Positions 1 through 7,731 are shown, numbered from the stretch's first letter. The stretch: 64,000 bases of DNA from Pseudomonas borbori (GCF_900115555.1 NZ_FOWX01000022.1:1-64000); one strand, 5' to 3'. The notes: generated from the letters alone by a model not told the origin. Translations and numbers: made by a program.

Positions 1-4
1 TTTT

Positions 5-152
5 GTAGGATGAGCGTAGCGTGGTTGAGCGAAGCGATACCCATCAATCGGTTGCACAGCCGCCGTATTTTGTTGATCTGCCGCAGATCGTCGTGATGGG
101 TATCGCTGCGCTCAACACCACAGCATGGGTATCGCTTCGCTACGTCCTACGC
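5..152. repeat. Type A palindromic extragenic element, copy 1
   Basis: Long imperfect inverted repeat. The left arm reads GTAGGATG...GAGCGAAGCGATACCCATC, the right arm GATGGGTATCGC...GTCCTAC, around a centre containing TGCCGCAGATC. Copies with the same arms and centre occur at 7766-7880, 9846-9949 and 34324-34436. The right end of this copy runs into the 3' end of pilD and provides its TAG stop codon. The GTAG foot suggests a REP-like element, possibly moved by a RAYT transposase encoded elsewhere; that is inference. Confidence 0.8.
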
Positions 153-1019
153 CCCAAACCCGGCAAACTGCAGGTAGCTTCCGCTGATCTGGTCGCCCCA
201 GAACAGGGCGATCCAGCCGGCGATGGCCAGGTAGGGGCCGAACGGGATCGGCGTGCTGGTTTCGGCGTTGCGCAGGCGCAGCATGATCAACCCGAGCACG
301 GCGCCGACCAGCGACGACAGCAGGATGGTCAGCGGCAGCACCTGCCAGCCGCCCCAGGCGCCGAGCATGGCCAGCAGCTTGAAGTCGCCGTAGCCCATGC
401 CTTCCTTGCCGGTCACCAGCTTGAACAGCCAGTACACCGACCACAGGCTCAGGTAGCCGCCGATCGCGCCCCAGAGTGCGGCTTCCAGGCTGGTGAACAG
501 GCCGAAGTAGTTGACGATCAGCCCCAGCCACAGCAACGGCAGCACCAGGGCGTCGGGCAGCAGTTGATGGTCGGCGTCGATCAAACTCATCGCCAGCAGA
601 CCCCAGGTCAACAGCAGCATGCCGGCGGTCTGCCAGCCGAAGCCGAAGTGCCAGGCCACACAGGCCGACAGCAGGCCGCAGGCCAGTTCCACCAGCGGGT
701 AGCGCAGGCTGATCGGCGCCTTGCAGCTGGAGCATTTGCCGCGCAGCAACAGGTAGCTGATGAGCGGGATATTCTCCCAGGGGCGAATCTCGTGGCCGCA
801 GTGCGGGCAGCGCGAATTGGGCAATATCAAATTGAACAGCGGCGCATCCGCCAGTGCCGGCAGCTCGAGGATTTCCCGGGCCTGGGCCTGCCAGTCGCGC
901 TGCATCATCAGCGGCAGGCGATACACCAGCACATTGAGAAAGCTGCCGATCAGCAGCCCCAGCACCAGGCAGACAAAGGTAAAGGCCGGCAAGTCGCCGG
1001 CCAGAAACTCTAGCAGCAT
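147..1019 (-). CDS. pilD: Type IV prepilin peptidase / N-methyltransferase PilD
   Basis: Inner-membrane aspartic protease that cleaves the leader of type IV prepilins and type II pseudopilins after Gly and methylates the new N-terminus. The 290-residue protein has the usual family length. A cytoplasmic zinc-type pair of CxxC motifs lies at Cys71/74 and Cys96/99. The two catalytic aspartates sit at about Asp148 (LIDADHQLLPD) and Asp212 (GMGYGDFKLL), one residue off the well-studied P. aeruginosa positions. The rest is hydrophobic membrane helices. It is last in a pilB-pilC-pilD minus-strand operon, 3 bases after pilC. Its TAG stop lies inside a palindromic repeat (GCG TAG GAC), so the element has supplied the terminus without changing the length. 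Identification is secure. Confidence 0.97.
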   Translation of the reverse strand: MLLEFLAGDLPAFTFVCLVLGLLIGSFLNVLVYRLPLMMQRDWQAQAREILELPALADAPLFNLILPNSRCPHCGHEIRPWENIPLISYLLLRGKCSSCKAPISLRYPLVELACGLLSACVAWHFGFGWQTAGMLLLTWGLLAMSLIDADHQLLPDALVLPLLWLGLIVNYFGLFTSLEAALWGAIGGYLSLWSVYWLFKLVTGKEGMGYGDFKLLAMLGAWGGWQVLPLTILLSSLVGAVLGLIMLRLRNAETSTPIPFGPYLAIAGWIALFWGDQISGSYLQFAGFGA

Positions 1020-1022
1020 AAG

Positions 1023-2243
1023 TTAGCCAACCACCGCACCCAGCTGGAAGATCGGCAGGTACATGGCCACGATCAGGCCGCCTACCAACACGCCGATAAC
1101 CGACATGATCATCGGCTCCATCAGGGTGGTCAGGTTGTCGACCGCGTTGTCCACCTCGTCCTCGTAATAGCCGGCGACCTTGTCCAGCATCTCGTCCAGC
1201 GAGCCGGATTCCTCGCCGATGGCGGTCATCTGGATGGCCATGCTCGGGAAGATCCCGGTGCTGCGCATCGAGAAGTTCAACTGGGTGCCGGAAGACACGT
1301 CAGTGCGGATCTTGTGCACCGCATTGCGGAACACCACGTTGCCGGTCGCCCCGGCCACCGAGTCGAGCGCCTCGACCAGCGGCACGCCGGCGGCGAAGGT
1401 GGTGGCCAGGGTACGGGCGTAACGCGCGACCACCGCCTTGTACAGGATGTCGCCGATGATCGGCGCCTTGAGCAGGGTACGGTCGAGGAAGTCGCGAAAC
1501 TTCTCCGAGCGCTTGTACACCGCCTTGAAGGTGAAGGCGCTGGCGAAGATGGCGAAGACGAAGATGAACCACCACTCCTGCAACCCGCGCGACATGTTCA
1601 CCACCACCTGGGTAAACGCCGGCAGTTCGGCGCCGAAGCCCTGGAACACGCTCTCGAACTGCGGCACCACCTTGATCAGCAGAATCGCCGTGACGATGAT
1701 CGCCACTACTATCACCGCGATCGGGTAGGTCATGGCCTTCTTGATCTTGGCCTTCAGCGCCTCGGTCTTTTCCTTGTAGGTGGCGATGCGGTCGAGCAGG
1801 GTTTCCAGCGCGCCGGCTTGTTCGCCCGAGTCGACCAGGTTGCAATACAGGTCGTCGAAGTACAGCGGCTTCTTGCGCAGCGAGGCGGCGAAGCTGTTGC
1901 CCGCGGCGACCTCCTGCTTGACCTCGTCGATCAGCTTGCGCATGTTCGGGTTGTCGAAGCCCTCGCCGATGATGTCGAAGGACTGCAGCAGCGGCACCCC
2001 AGCCTTCATCATGGTGGCCATCTGCCGGGTGAACAGGGCGATGTCCAGGGGCTTGATCTTCTTGCCGGTGCCGAACAGCGACTTGGGCTTCTTGCGCACC
2101 TTGAGCGGGTTGATACCCTGCTTGCGCAACTGGGCCTTGACCAGGGCAGGCGACTGCCCGATCAGCTCGCCCTTCATCTTGCCGCCTTTCTTGTCGGTGC
2201 CTTCCCAGAGGAAAGCGCTGCTTGCTGGAGCTTTGGCCGCCAT
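1023..2243 (-). CDS. pilC: Type IV pilus inner-membrane platform protein PilC
   Basis: Polytopic platform protein of the type IV pilus machine, thought to couple rotation driven by the PilB and PilT ATPases to pilin insertion and removal. The 406-residue protein contains two GspF/PilC repeats, roughly residues 70-195 and 275-395, each with the family pattern of conserved glycines (FTRQMATMMKAGVPLLQSFD; LATTFAAGVPLVEALD). Transmembrane helices lie near 170-195, 225-245 and at the C-terminus (MIMSVIGVLVGGLIVAMYLP). It starts 3 bases after the pilB stop and ends 3 bases before pilD, so the three are almost certainly co-transcribed. Length and order match the Pseudomonas pilBCD operon. Confidence 0.97.
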   Translation of the reverse strand: MAAKAPASSAFLWEGTDKKGGKMKGELIGQSPALVKAQLRKQGINPLKVRKKPKSLFGTGKKIKPLDIALFTRQMATMMKAGVPLLQSFDIIGEGFDNPNMRKLIDEVKQEVAAGNSFAASLRKKPLYFDDLYCNLVDSGEQAGALETLLDRIATYKEKTEALKAKIKKAMTYPIAVIVVAIIVTAILLIKVVPQFESVFQGFGAELPAFTQVVVNMSRGLQEWWFIFVFAIFASAFTFKAVYKRSEKFRDFLDRTLLKAPIIGDILYKAVVARYARTLATTFAAGVPLVEALDSVAGATGNVVFRNAVHKIRTDVSSGTQLNFSMRSTGIFPSMAIQMTAIGEESGSLDEMLDKVAGYYEDEVDNAVDNLTTLMEPMIMSVIGVLVGGLIVAMYLPIFQLGAVVG

Positions 2244-2246
2244 CGG

Positions 2247-3950
2247 TTAGTCCTTTGTCACGCGGTTCACTTCTTCGAGGCTGGTGATGCCCTGCATGGC
2301 CTTGAGCAAGGCCGAGGTGCGCAGGTCATTGAAGCCGTCTTTGCGCATTTGCGCGGAGATATCAATGGAATTGCCTTCTTCCATGATAATCCGTTGCAAT
2401 GCGGGCGTGTTTTTAACCACTTCATAAATTCCGATACGGCCCTTGTAGCCGCCGTTGCAATTTTCGCAGCCCACCGGGCCGTAAAGCTTGAAGCTGCCGA
2501 TCTGGTCCTGCGGGAAGCCTTCCTCGAGCAGCGCCTCGCGCGGGATCTGCGCATCCTTCTTGCAATGGACGCACAGCTTGCGCGCCAGGCGCTGGGCGAT
2601 GATCAGGCTGACCGAGGTGGCGATGTTGAACGAGGGCACGCCCATGTTGCGCAGGCGCGTCAGGGTTTCCGCGGCGCTGTTGGTGTGCAGGGTCGACATC
2701 ACCATGTGCCCGGTCTGCGCCGCCTTGATCGCGATCGAGGCGGTGTCCAGGTCGCGGATCTCGCCGACCATGATGATGTCCGGGTCCTGGCGCAGGAAGG
2801 CGCGCAGCGCGGCGGTAAAATCCATGCCTTGCTTGGGGTTGACGTTGACCTGGTTGATGCCTTCCAGGTTGATCTCCACCGGGTCTTCGGCGGTGGAGAT
2901 ATTCACGTCCACGGTATTGAGGATGTTCAGGCCGGTGTACAAGGACACCGTCTTGCCCGAGCCGGTCGGCCCGGTCACCAGGATCATGCCCTGCGGTTGC
3001 TTGAGCGCGGCCATGTACAGGTCTTTCTGCCCCGGCTCGTAGCCCAGCGCATCGATGCCCATCTGCGCGCTGGAGGGGTCGAGAATCCGCATCACGATCT
3101 TCTCGCCCCACAGGGTCGGGCAGGTGCTGACGCGAAAGTCGATCGACTTGCTCTTCGAGATGCGCATCTTGATCCGCCCGTCCTGCGGCTTGCGCCGCTC
3201 GGAAATATCCAGCGCGGCCATCACCTTCAGGCGCGCCGAGATACGCGGTGCCAACTGGATCGGTGGGCGGGCGATCTCCTGCAGGATGCCGTCGGTACGA
3301 AAACGCACCCGGTAGACCTTCTCGTAAGGCTCAAAGTGCAGGTCGGAGGAGCCGCCCTTGATCGCATCCAGCAGCATCTTGTTGACGAAGCGCACCACAG
3401 GCGCGTCGTCGGCGCTTTCGCCGGCGACGCCGTCTTCCTTGTTCTCGTCCACCGCCTGCACGTCCAGGCCGTCGAGGTCGACGTCGGCCAGGTCTTCCAT
3501 GCCGCTGTTGGCCGCCTCGAAGAACCGGTCGATGGCATCGCCGAGCTTGTCGTCCTCCACCAGCAGCGCTTCGGTGCTCAGGCCGGTGCTGAACTGCACG
3601 TCGGTGACCGCCTGGTGGTTGGTCGGGTCGGACAGGGCGACGAACAGCTTGTTGCCGCGGCGGTACAGCGGCAGCACGCGGTGCTGGCGGCACAGCTTCT
3701 CGCTGACCAGATCACGCGGCTGGCTGTCCTTATCGATGGCCTTAAGGTCGCACAGCGGCACGCCGAACTGCTCGGCGGCGATTTCCGCCACCGCGCGGCT
3801 GCTGGCCAGCTTGTGCTGCACCAGGTAAGACACCAGCGGGATCTTGTTGCGCAGCGCCTGGGCCTGGGCCTGGGCCGCGGTGCGCTCATCCAGCAGGTTG
3901 GCGTTGACCAGCTGGCGGGCCAGGCCGGTCAGGGTGGGAGCTTCGTTCAT
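2247..3950 (-). CDS. pilB: Type IV pilus extension ATPase PilB
   Basis: Cytoplasmic hexameric ATPase that powers pilus assembly. The 567-residue protein has an N-terminal MshEN/GspE-N domain (about 1-150), then the secretion ATPase core. Visible motifs are Walker A GPTGSGKT at 327-334, the Asp box around 350-360, Walker B with DPDIIMVGEIRD at 389-400, a His box (STLHTNSAAETL), and the zinc-binding tetracysteine Cys460/463/495/498. First gene of the pilBCD operon, transcribed away from the pilin cassette; the two units share the 236-base gap 3951-4186. Together with PilC and PilD it would assemble whatever pilin is made from that cassette. Confidence 0.97.
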   Translation of the reverse strand: MNEAPTLTGLARQLVNANLLDERTAAQAQAQALRNKIPLVSYLVQHKLASSRAVAEIAAEQFGVPLCDLKAIDKDSQPRDLVSEKLCRQHRVLPLYRRGNKLFVALSDPTNHQAVTDVQFSTGLSTEALLVEDDKLGDAIDRFFEAANSGMEDLADVDLDGLDVQAVDENKEDGVAGESADDAPVVRFVNKMLLDAIKGGSSDLHFEPYEKVYRVRFRTDGILQEIARPPIQLAPRISARLKVMAALDISERRKPQDGRIKMRISKSKSIDFRVSTCPTLWGEKIVMRILDPSSAQMGIDALGYEPGQKDLYMAALKQPQGMILVTGPTGSGKTVSLYTGLNILNTVDVNISTAEDPVEINLEGINQVNVNPKQGMDFTAALRAFLRQDPDIIMVGEIRDLDTASIAIKAAQTGHMVMSTLHTNSAAETLTRLRNMGVPSFNIATSVSLIIAQRLARKLCVHCKKDAQIPREALLEEGFPQDQIGSFKLYGPVGCENCNGGYKGRIGIYEVVKNTPALQRIIMEEGNSIDISAQMRKDGFNDLRTSALLKAMQGITSLEEVNRVTKD

Positions 3951-4124
3951 TGCGCTTCTGCTAATCGAAGGGAGGCGGATGCTGCTGACTTATAGCCTAA
4001 ATCGCAGGCCAAGCCCAAGTGCGGCAGTTGTGGCTGACAAAAAACGTCAGTTGCTGCCGTGTTGGGAACGGGCTGGTTTTTGCTGAGTGGCGGGAAATCT
4101 CTTGTCTGGCGGGTTCTGCCGAGT

Positions 4125-4140
4125 TGGCACGCCATCTGCT
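4125..4140 (+). promoter_or_regulatory. Sigma-54 (RpoN) -24/-12 promoter for the pilin cassette
   Basis: TGGCACGCCATCTGCT matches the RpoN consensus TGGCACG-N4-TTGC with one mismatch. The invariant GG is at 4126-4127 and GC at 4138-4139, exactly 10 bases apart. The expected transcript start is near 4150, giving a leader of about 35 bases before the pilin ATG. In P. aeruginosa pilA is driven by RpoN with PilR. The rpoN gene itself is in this window at 55024-56532. PilR sites were not resolved, although TGTC-type motifs occur just upstream (4103-4106). Confidence 0.85.
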
Positions 4141-4186
4141 TTATCCCTGCCAGGTCGCTGACCTTAACCACACTAGGAGCTTGCCC

Positions 4187-4372
4187 ATGAAGTCTCTCAA
4201 GAAGCAAAAAGGTTTTACCCTGATCGAGCTGATGATCGTAATTGCGATCATCGGGATTCTCGCCGCCATCGCCATTCCGCAGTTTAATGAGTATCGCCAG
4301 CGCGCAAATGACACTTCGTCGGTTGCTGATGTTAAGAACGGCATCACCGCCATTATTTCTTCGCTGCGCTGA
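4187..4372 (+). CDS. Truncated (N-terminal-helix only) type IV prepilin, candidate major pilin
   Basis: Complete ORF of 61 residues with ribosome site AGGAG at 4175-4179, 7 bases before ATG. The leader MKSLKKQKG is followed by FTLIELMIVIAIIGILAAIA, the classic PilD site (Gly-1, Phe+1, Glu+5) and N-methylated hydrophobic helix. The mature chain would be only 52 residues, ending ...IISSLR, so it has the alpha-1 spine and no globular head or C-terminal disulfide loop. Usual Pseudomonas pilins have about 140-160 residues. The stop is a clean TGA, and the next ORF starts with its own ribosome site and signal peptide, so this is not a simple frameshift. Position next to pilB and the RpoN promoter argue it is the pilA of this strain. 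Geobacter PilA-N (also very short, with a separate partner) is the closest known parallel. Aromatic residues are limited to Phe1, Phe24 and Tyr27 of the mature chain. Confidence 0.85.
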   Translation: MKSLKKQKGFTLIELMIVIAIIGILAAIAIPQFNEYRQRANDTSSVADVKNGITAIISSLR

Positions 4373-4395
4373 TCGGTTTTTCAGGAGATATGCAA

Positions 4396-4851
4396 ATGAA
4401 AAAAATTACTCTGTTGCTCGCGGGCTTGATGGTTTCTGGTATGGCTTCTGCCGTCCAACTCACCGTGTCGGGTCCCGTGACTATGGCGGCTTGTCCTCCT
4501 ATCAATGAAGATGTAAGACTTAATTTGAGCAGCAATGTACAGGCTGGTGTTTCTTGCAGTGCCACAGTGGTTGGGCTTTCGGCTTGCCATACGGGCGGTA
4601 AGGTAACCCAGCGCACTGTACCGGTGGTGCTAGTTGCTGCGGACGACACTACAGGTGTTCCCGAGCACTATGAGACCTGTAGTTTGACTGCTGATCCCGC
4701 GGTGCCTGGCTGCGCGAACACGCCAGTTACAGGCCCGGCCATGGCAACAGCCACTACTGCTATGGGTACTGTAAGTACTCAGTATCCGGGTGGTGCCACT
4801 TGCAGCGCGGCAGGTGCTGAGGCCAATTCTACCGTGATGATTGCGCAATAA
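4396..4851 (+). CDS. Exported six-cysteine protein, putative pilin partner (C-terminal pilin half)
   Basis: 151-residue protein with a Sec signal peptide, MKKITLLLAGLMVSGMASA, then a small Ala/Thr/Val-rich, probably beta-rich domain. Six cysteines (33, 54, 64, 95, 106, 136) could form three disulfides in the periplasm. ATG 4396 is chosen over ATG 4390 because AGGAGA at 4383-4388 is correctly spaced for it. It starts 23 bases after the short prepilin stop, with no terminator between, so the two are co-expressed. I recognise no family from sequence alone. By position it may supply the globular half missing from the 61-residue prepilin, as PilA-C/Spc does for PilA-N in Geobacter; that is inference. 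The gene looks less GC-rich than its neighbours, hinting at a separate origin. Confidence 0.75.
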   Translation: MKKITLLLAGLMVSGMASAVQLTVSGPVTMAACPPINEDVRLNLSSNVQAGVSCSATVVGLSACHTGGKVTQRTVPVVLVAADDTTGVPEHYETCSLTADPAVPGCANTPVTGPAMATATTAMGTVSTQYPGGATCSAAGAEANSTVMIAQ

Positions 4852-4879
4852 TTTAAGTGTGTTGAGTGGCTGCAGTGAT

Positions 4880-4917
4880 AGGGTGGGGGCGGTTAATGTC
4901 GGCGCCACCCTGTTTTA
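4880..4917 (+). terminator. Intrinsic terminator after the pilin pair
   Basis: AGGGTGG at 4880-4886 pairs with CCACCCT at 4905-4911 and is followed by GTTTTATT. It lies 29 bases after the stop of the exported partner gene. It would let the two pilin genes be transcribed at high level separately from the ABC genes downstream. Confidence 0.65.
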
Positions 4918-5129
4918 TTGAAAATAGAATTTATTTAATTGCGGTATGTCGGAGCGCAGGATGGAATCGCCGGAGGCGCTTCCGTCGTTTACCGCGATCT
5001 GACTCTAGTCGCGATGTTATCCACTTGCATAAACATAAATAAGGCTGTTTTTTTCTTATAATCTGTTCGATGAATAACCCCTTCGGTTCACGTCGATTTT
5101 TAATTCATCCCAATTCTGCCCTGTCAATT

Positions 5130-5939
5130 ATGCCTATCTTTCGTGATTTCCTGACTGCACTGCGTCTGGCGCTCAAGGCGAAATTCGCCTGGATGGCGGC
5201 TGGCGTGTTGCTGGTGGTGGCACTCGCCACGGGTTTGTCTGCCTATTTCGGCGGTCGCCAGCCGGCGACCGTGGCGCTGGATGTGGGGGTTTCGACCATG
5301 CGCCTGCTGGTGCCGCTGCTGATCGTGCTGCTGGTGCAGGAACTGTTGTCCCGCGAATTCGACAAGCGCTATTACCTCAACTCGCTGACCTACCCGCGTG
5401 GGCGGCGCAGCCTGTTGCTCGGCCGCTTCGCCGCGCTGCTGGCCATGCTGCTGGGCCTGTTGCTGGCGTTGGGCTTGCTGCAGATCGGCTTGGTGCAATT
5501 TATCGGCGGCATCTATCCCCAGGCCACCCCGGTGGCTATGGGCCAGCCCTATCTGATCGTGATGGCCTTTATGGCCCTCGACCTGCTGGTACTGGCCGCG
5601 CTGGCCACACTGCTGGCAGTCGTCGCCTCGACGCCGAGCTTTGTCCTGATCGGCACCTTCGGCTTTATGCTGGTGGCGCGTTCCTATGGCGCCATAGTCG
5701 AGTTGCTCAGTAGTAATGCCGGGGTGGTGGTCAATGCCGAGGGTTATCGTGCCAGCCTCGGCGTGCTGGGTTATCTGTTGCCGGATCTCGGCGCGCTGGA
5801 TCTGCGCATGCTCGCGCTCTACGGCAAGCCAGAGTTTCTCCCCGCCGACTGGCCCTGGTTGCTCCTGAGCAGTCTGGCCTACGCCTTCGCCCTGATGGCG
5901 CTAGCGGTCTGGGCGCTGCAGCGCAAGCGGTTCGCCTGA
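5130..5939 (+). CDS. ABC-2 type transporter permease
   Basis: Integral membrane protein with about six predicted transmembrane helices (for example WMAAGVLLVVALATGLSAYF, LLVPLLIVLLVQELL, LLAMLLGLLLALGLLQIGLV, LLSSLAYAFALMALAVWAL) and the soluble LLSREFDKRYYLNSLTYPRGR loop typical of ABC-2 permeases. About 269 residues from ATG 5130; an upstream in-frame ATG at 5070 would add 20 unremarkable residues, and neither has a clear ribosome site. The substrate is unknown. It is followed after 2 bases by a membrane-anchored helical protein and then by an ABC ATPase, so the three look like one exporter. Location directly after the pilins suggests a pilus-related job, as for the ABC genes found in the Myxococcus pil cluster. 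Confidence 0.8.
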   Translation: MPIFRDFLTALRLALKAKFAWMAAGVLLVVALATGLSAYFGGRQPATVALDVGVSTMRLLVPLLIVLLVQELLSREFDKRYYLNSLTYPRGRRSLLLGRFAALLAMLLGLLLALGLLQIGLVQFIGGIYPQATPVAMGQPYLIVMAFMALDLLVLAALATLLAVVASTPSFVLIGTFGFMLVARSYGAIVELLSSNAGVVVNAEGYRASLGVLGYLLPDLGALDLRMLALYGKPEFLPADWPWLLLSSLAYAFALMALAVWALQRKRFA

Positions 5940-5941
5940 GC

Positions 5942-6781
5942 ATGCCACGCCATCGTTACTGGCCCTTGTTGCTGGCGCTGCTCGGTTTTGGCGTATTCTC
6001 CTCCGCCTCGCAGTGGCGCGCCCACACGCCTGCGCCTGAGGTGCCGGTCATTGAAGGCCGCGTGGTGATCGCCGCGCCGGTGTTGCTGGTGCTGTTCGGT
6101 GGCGACCGCTTCCTCGCGGCCAGCCTGGAAACCATGCGCCTGGCCGCCACCGGGGTGGACTGGGGGCAGGCCGATACCGGCTATCTGATTCGTGCCCAGC
6201 AGGTGGTGGCCGAACTCAACCCCTGCCATGAAGACAACTATTACCTGGCCAACGGCCTGCTCACCTGGGGCGGTGCGGACAGTGAGGGCACCGAGGTGCT
6301 GCGCCGGGCCATGCAGTGTCGCTTCTGGGATGAGCTGCCGGCGTTTTTCTATGGCTTCAACCAGTGGTTCTTCAACAAGGATATTGCCGAGGCCAGCCGT
6401 GCGCTGGAACTGGCGGCGCAGCGGGCGACCGGCAATGCCGCCGGCTTTCGCAAGATGGCCGTGATGCTGCAGGCGGAAACCTTCGCCGACGAGAAGTTGG
6501 CCCTGGACTACCTGATTCAACAACGCGACGCCGCCAGCGACCCCAAGCTGCACGGCATGCTCGACAAACGCGTCGTCCGCCTGCAAGGTCTGGTTGCCCT
6601 GCGCGAGGCGCAGCGCCGCTTCGAGGCGGAAAACGGCGCGTTGGCCAGGCTCGAGCAACTGGTCGAAGCCGGGCTGTTGCCGGCCTTGCCGGAAGACCCG
6701 CTCAGGCTCGGCTACGAATTGCGCAAGGGGCAAATCATCCTGAAGAAAATGAAGATCGCCGGCATGGAGGATCAGTCGTGA
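5942..6781 (+). CDS. Membrane-anchored helical-repeat protein of unknown function in the pilus-linked ABC operon
   Basis: 279 residues. One N-terminal hydrophobic anchor (about residues 6-25, WPLLLALLGFGVFSSAS), then a mostly alpha-helical region. Stretches such as AQQVVAELNPCHEDNYYLAN, AFFYGFNQWFFNKD and ASRALELAAQRATGNAAGFR look like degenerate TPR-like helical pairs. The topology predicts a large periplasmic domain with two cysteines. The start lies 2 bases after the permease stop, and its TGA overlaps the GTG start of the ATPase, so it is translationally coupled to both. I do not recognise a named family. It may be an accessory subunit linking the exporter to envelope partners; that is inference from context only. 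Confidence 0.75.
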   Translation: MPRHRYWPLLLALLGFGVFSSASQWRAHTPAPEVPVIEGRVVIAAPVLLVLFGGDRFLAASLETMRLAATGVDWGQADTGYLIRAQQVVAELNPCHEDNYYLANGLLTWGGADSEGTEVLRRAMQCRFWDELPAFFYGFNQWFFNKDIAEASRALELAAQRATGNAAGFRKMAVMLQAETFADEKLALDYLIQQRDAASDPKLHGMLDKRVVRLQGLVALREAQRRFEAENGALARLEQLVEAGLLPALPEDPLRLGYELRKGQIILKKMKIAGMEDQS

Positions 6782-7731
6782 GTGCTGCACTGGAATTTCA
6801 TGGCATCAGCCAGACCTTTCGCGTCAAGGGCAAGGCGGTGCAGGCGCTGCGCGATGTCAGCTTCAGCCTGGCCGAGGGCGAGGTGTTCGGCTTCGTCGGG
6901 CCCAACGGCGCCGGCAAGTCGACCACCATCAAGGTCATGCTCGACCTGATCAACGACTATTCCGGCGAAGTGACGCTTTACGGCACCTCCTCGCGCGATC
7001 CCAGATCCCGCGAGGGCGTCGCCTATGTGCCGGAAGCCCCGGCGCTGTACGAGCAGTTCACCCCGCTGGAAATCCTGCGTATGGCCTTGTCCATGTACGG
7101 CATCCGCCGCGCGGACGAGAAGGCCTGGTGCCTGAACTGGCTGGAGCGCTTCTCCATTGGCGCCTCAGCCAACCGGCGTATCCGCGAGCTGTCCAAGGGC
7201 ACGGTGCAGCGCGTGGCGCTGGCCCATGCCATGGTCGTGCAGCCCAAACTGCTGGTGCTCGACGAGCCGCTGTCCGGCCTCGACCCGGTCGGGCGCAAGG
7301 ATGTGGTGGATATCCTCAACGAGTACAAGCAGCAGGGCGGGGCGATCTTCTTCACCTCCCACGTGCTGCACGACGTCGAACGCATCGCCGACCGTTTCGG
7401 CTTCATCAACCAGGGCGAACTGCTGACCGTGCGCTCGCCGCGCGAACTGGCCGCCGAACGCGCCGACTGCATGCTGGTGCGCTTCAACGCCAAACACCCC
7501 ATCGCACCCGGCGCCCGCCAGTTGCGCGACGGCGAGTTCGAATGCGAACTGACCCAGGCCGCGCTGCCGGCCTTTATCGCCCAGCTCAACCAGAGCGGCG
7601 GCCACCTGCTCACGGTAAAACCGGCGGTGTCGCTGGAGAGCGTGTTCTTCAAGATCCTCGACGACGCCGCCCGCAAACCTCAACCCACGCTAACCCGCGA
7701 ACCAACCCCGCCCAACAAAATCCCGGCCTGA
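6778..7731 (+). CDS. ABC transporter ATP-binding protein (ABC-2 exporter type)
   Basis: 317-residue ATPase starting at GTG 6778, which overlaps the previous stop (GTGA) and has GGAGG at 6766-6770. Walker A GPNGAGKS is at residues 41-48. The signature is LSKGT rather than LSGGQ, as is common in the ABC-2 drug/polysaccharide/natA-like subfamily. Walker B plus D-loop reads LLVLDEPLSGLDP, and the H-loop is SHVLHDVER. About 100 C-terminal residues beyond the core form the usual extra domain of this subfamily. Partner of the permease at 5130 and the anchored protein at 5942. The substrate cannot be read from sequence. A 5-bp GC hairpin followed by TTTT closes the operon. Confidence 0.88.
   Translation: MSAALEFHGISQTFRVKGKAVQALRDVSFSLAEGEVFGFVGPNGAGKSTTIKVMLDLINDYSGEVTLYGTSSRDPRSREGVAYVPEAPALYEQFTPLEILRMALSMYGIRRADEKAWCLNWLERFSIGASANRRIRELSKGTVQRVALAHAMVVQPKLLVLDEPLSGLDPVGRKDVVDILNEYKQQGGAIFFTSHVLHDVERIADRFGFINQGELLTVRSPRELAAERADCMLVRFNAKHPIAPGARQLRDGEFECELTQAALPAFIAQLNQSGGHLLTVKPAVSLESVFFKILDDAARKPQPTLTREPTPPNKIPA

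Noticed and set aside
5..152. CRISPR array, suggested by repeated near-identical blocks in the window
   Set aside because: The repeats are dispersed palindromes of about 60-150 bases, not short direct repeats with regular spacers, and no cas genes are present.
1314..3995. Long plus-strand open frame opposite pilC and pilB
   Set aside because: Shadow frame of GC-rich codons; the composition (His/Arg/Gln/Leu-rich) and lack of any motif contrast with clear PilB and PilC on the other strand.
4019..4186. A 56-codon N-terminal extension of the short prepilin, in frame from 4019
   Set aside because: It covers the RpoN promoter, has no ribosome site, and ATG 4187 has a perfect AGGAG and gives a normal PilD leader.
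4372..4396. Frameshift or sequencing error splitting one normal pilin gene
   Set aside because: The second ORF begins with its own ribosome site and a full Sec signal peptide, which would not lie inside a pilin, so two separate genes fit better.
4880..5069. tRNA gene after the pilin genes, as I recall for P. aeruginosa
   Set aside because: No cloverleaf or CCA end could be found between the terminator and the permease gene.
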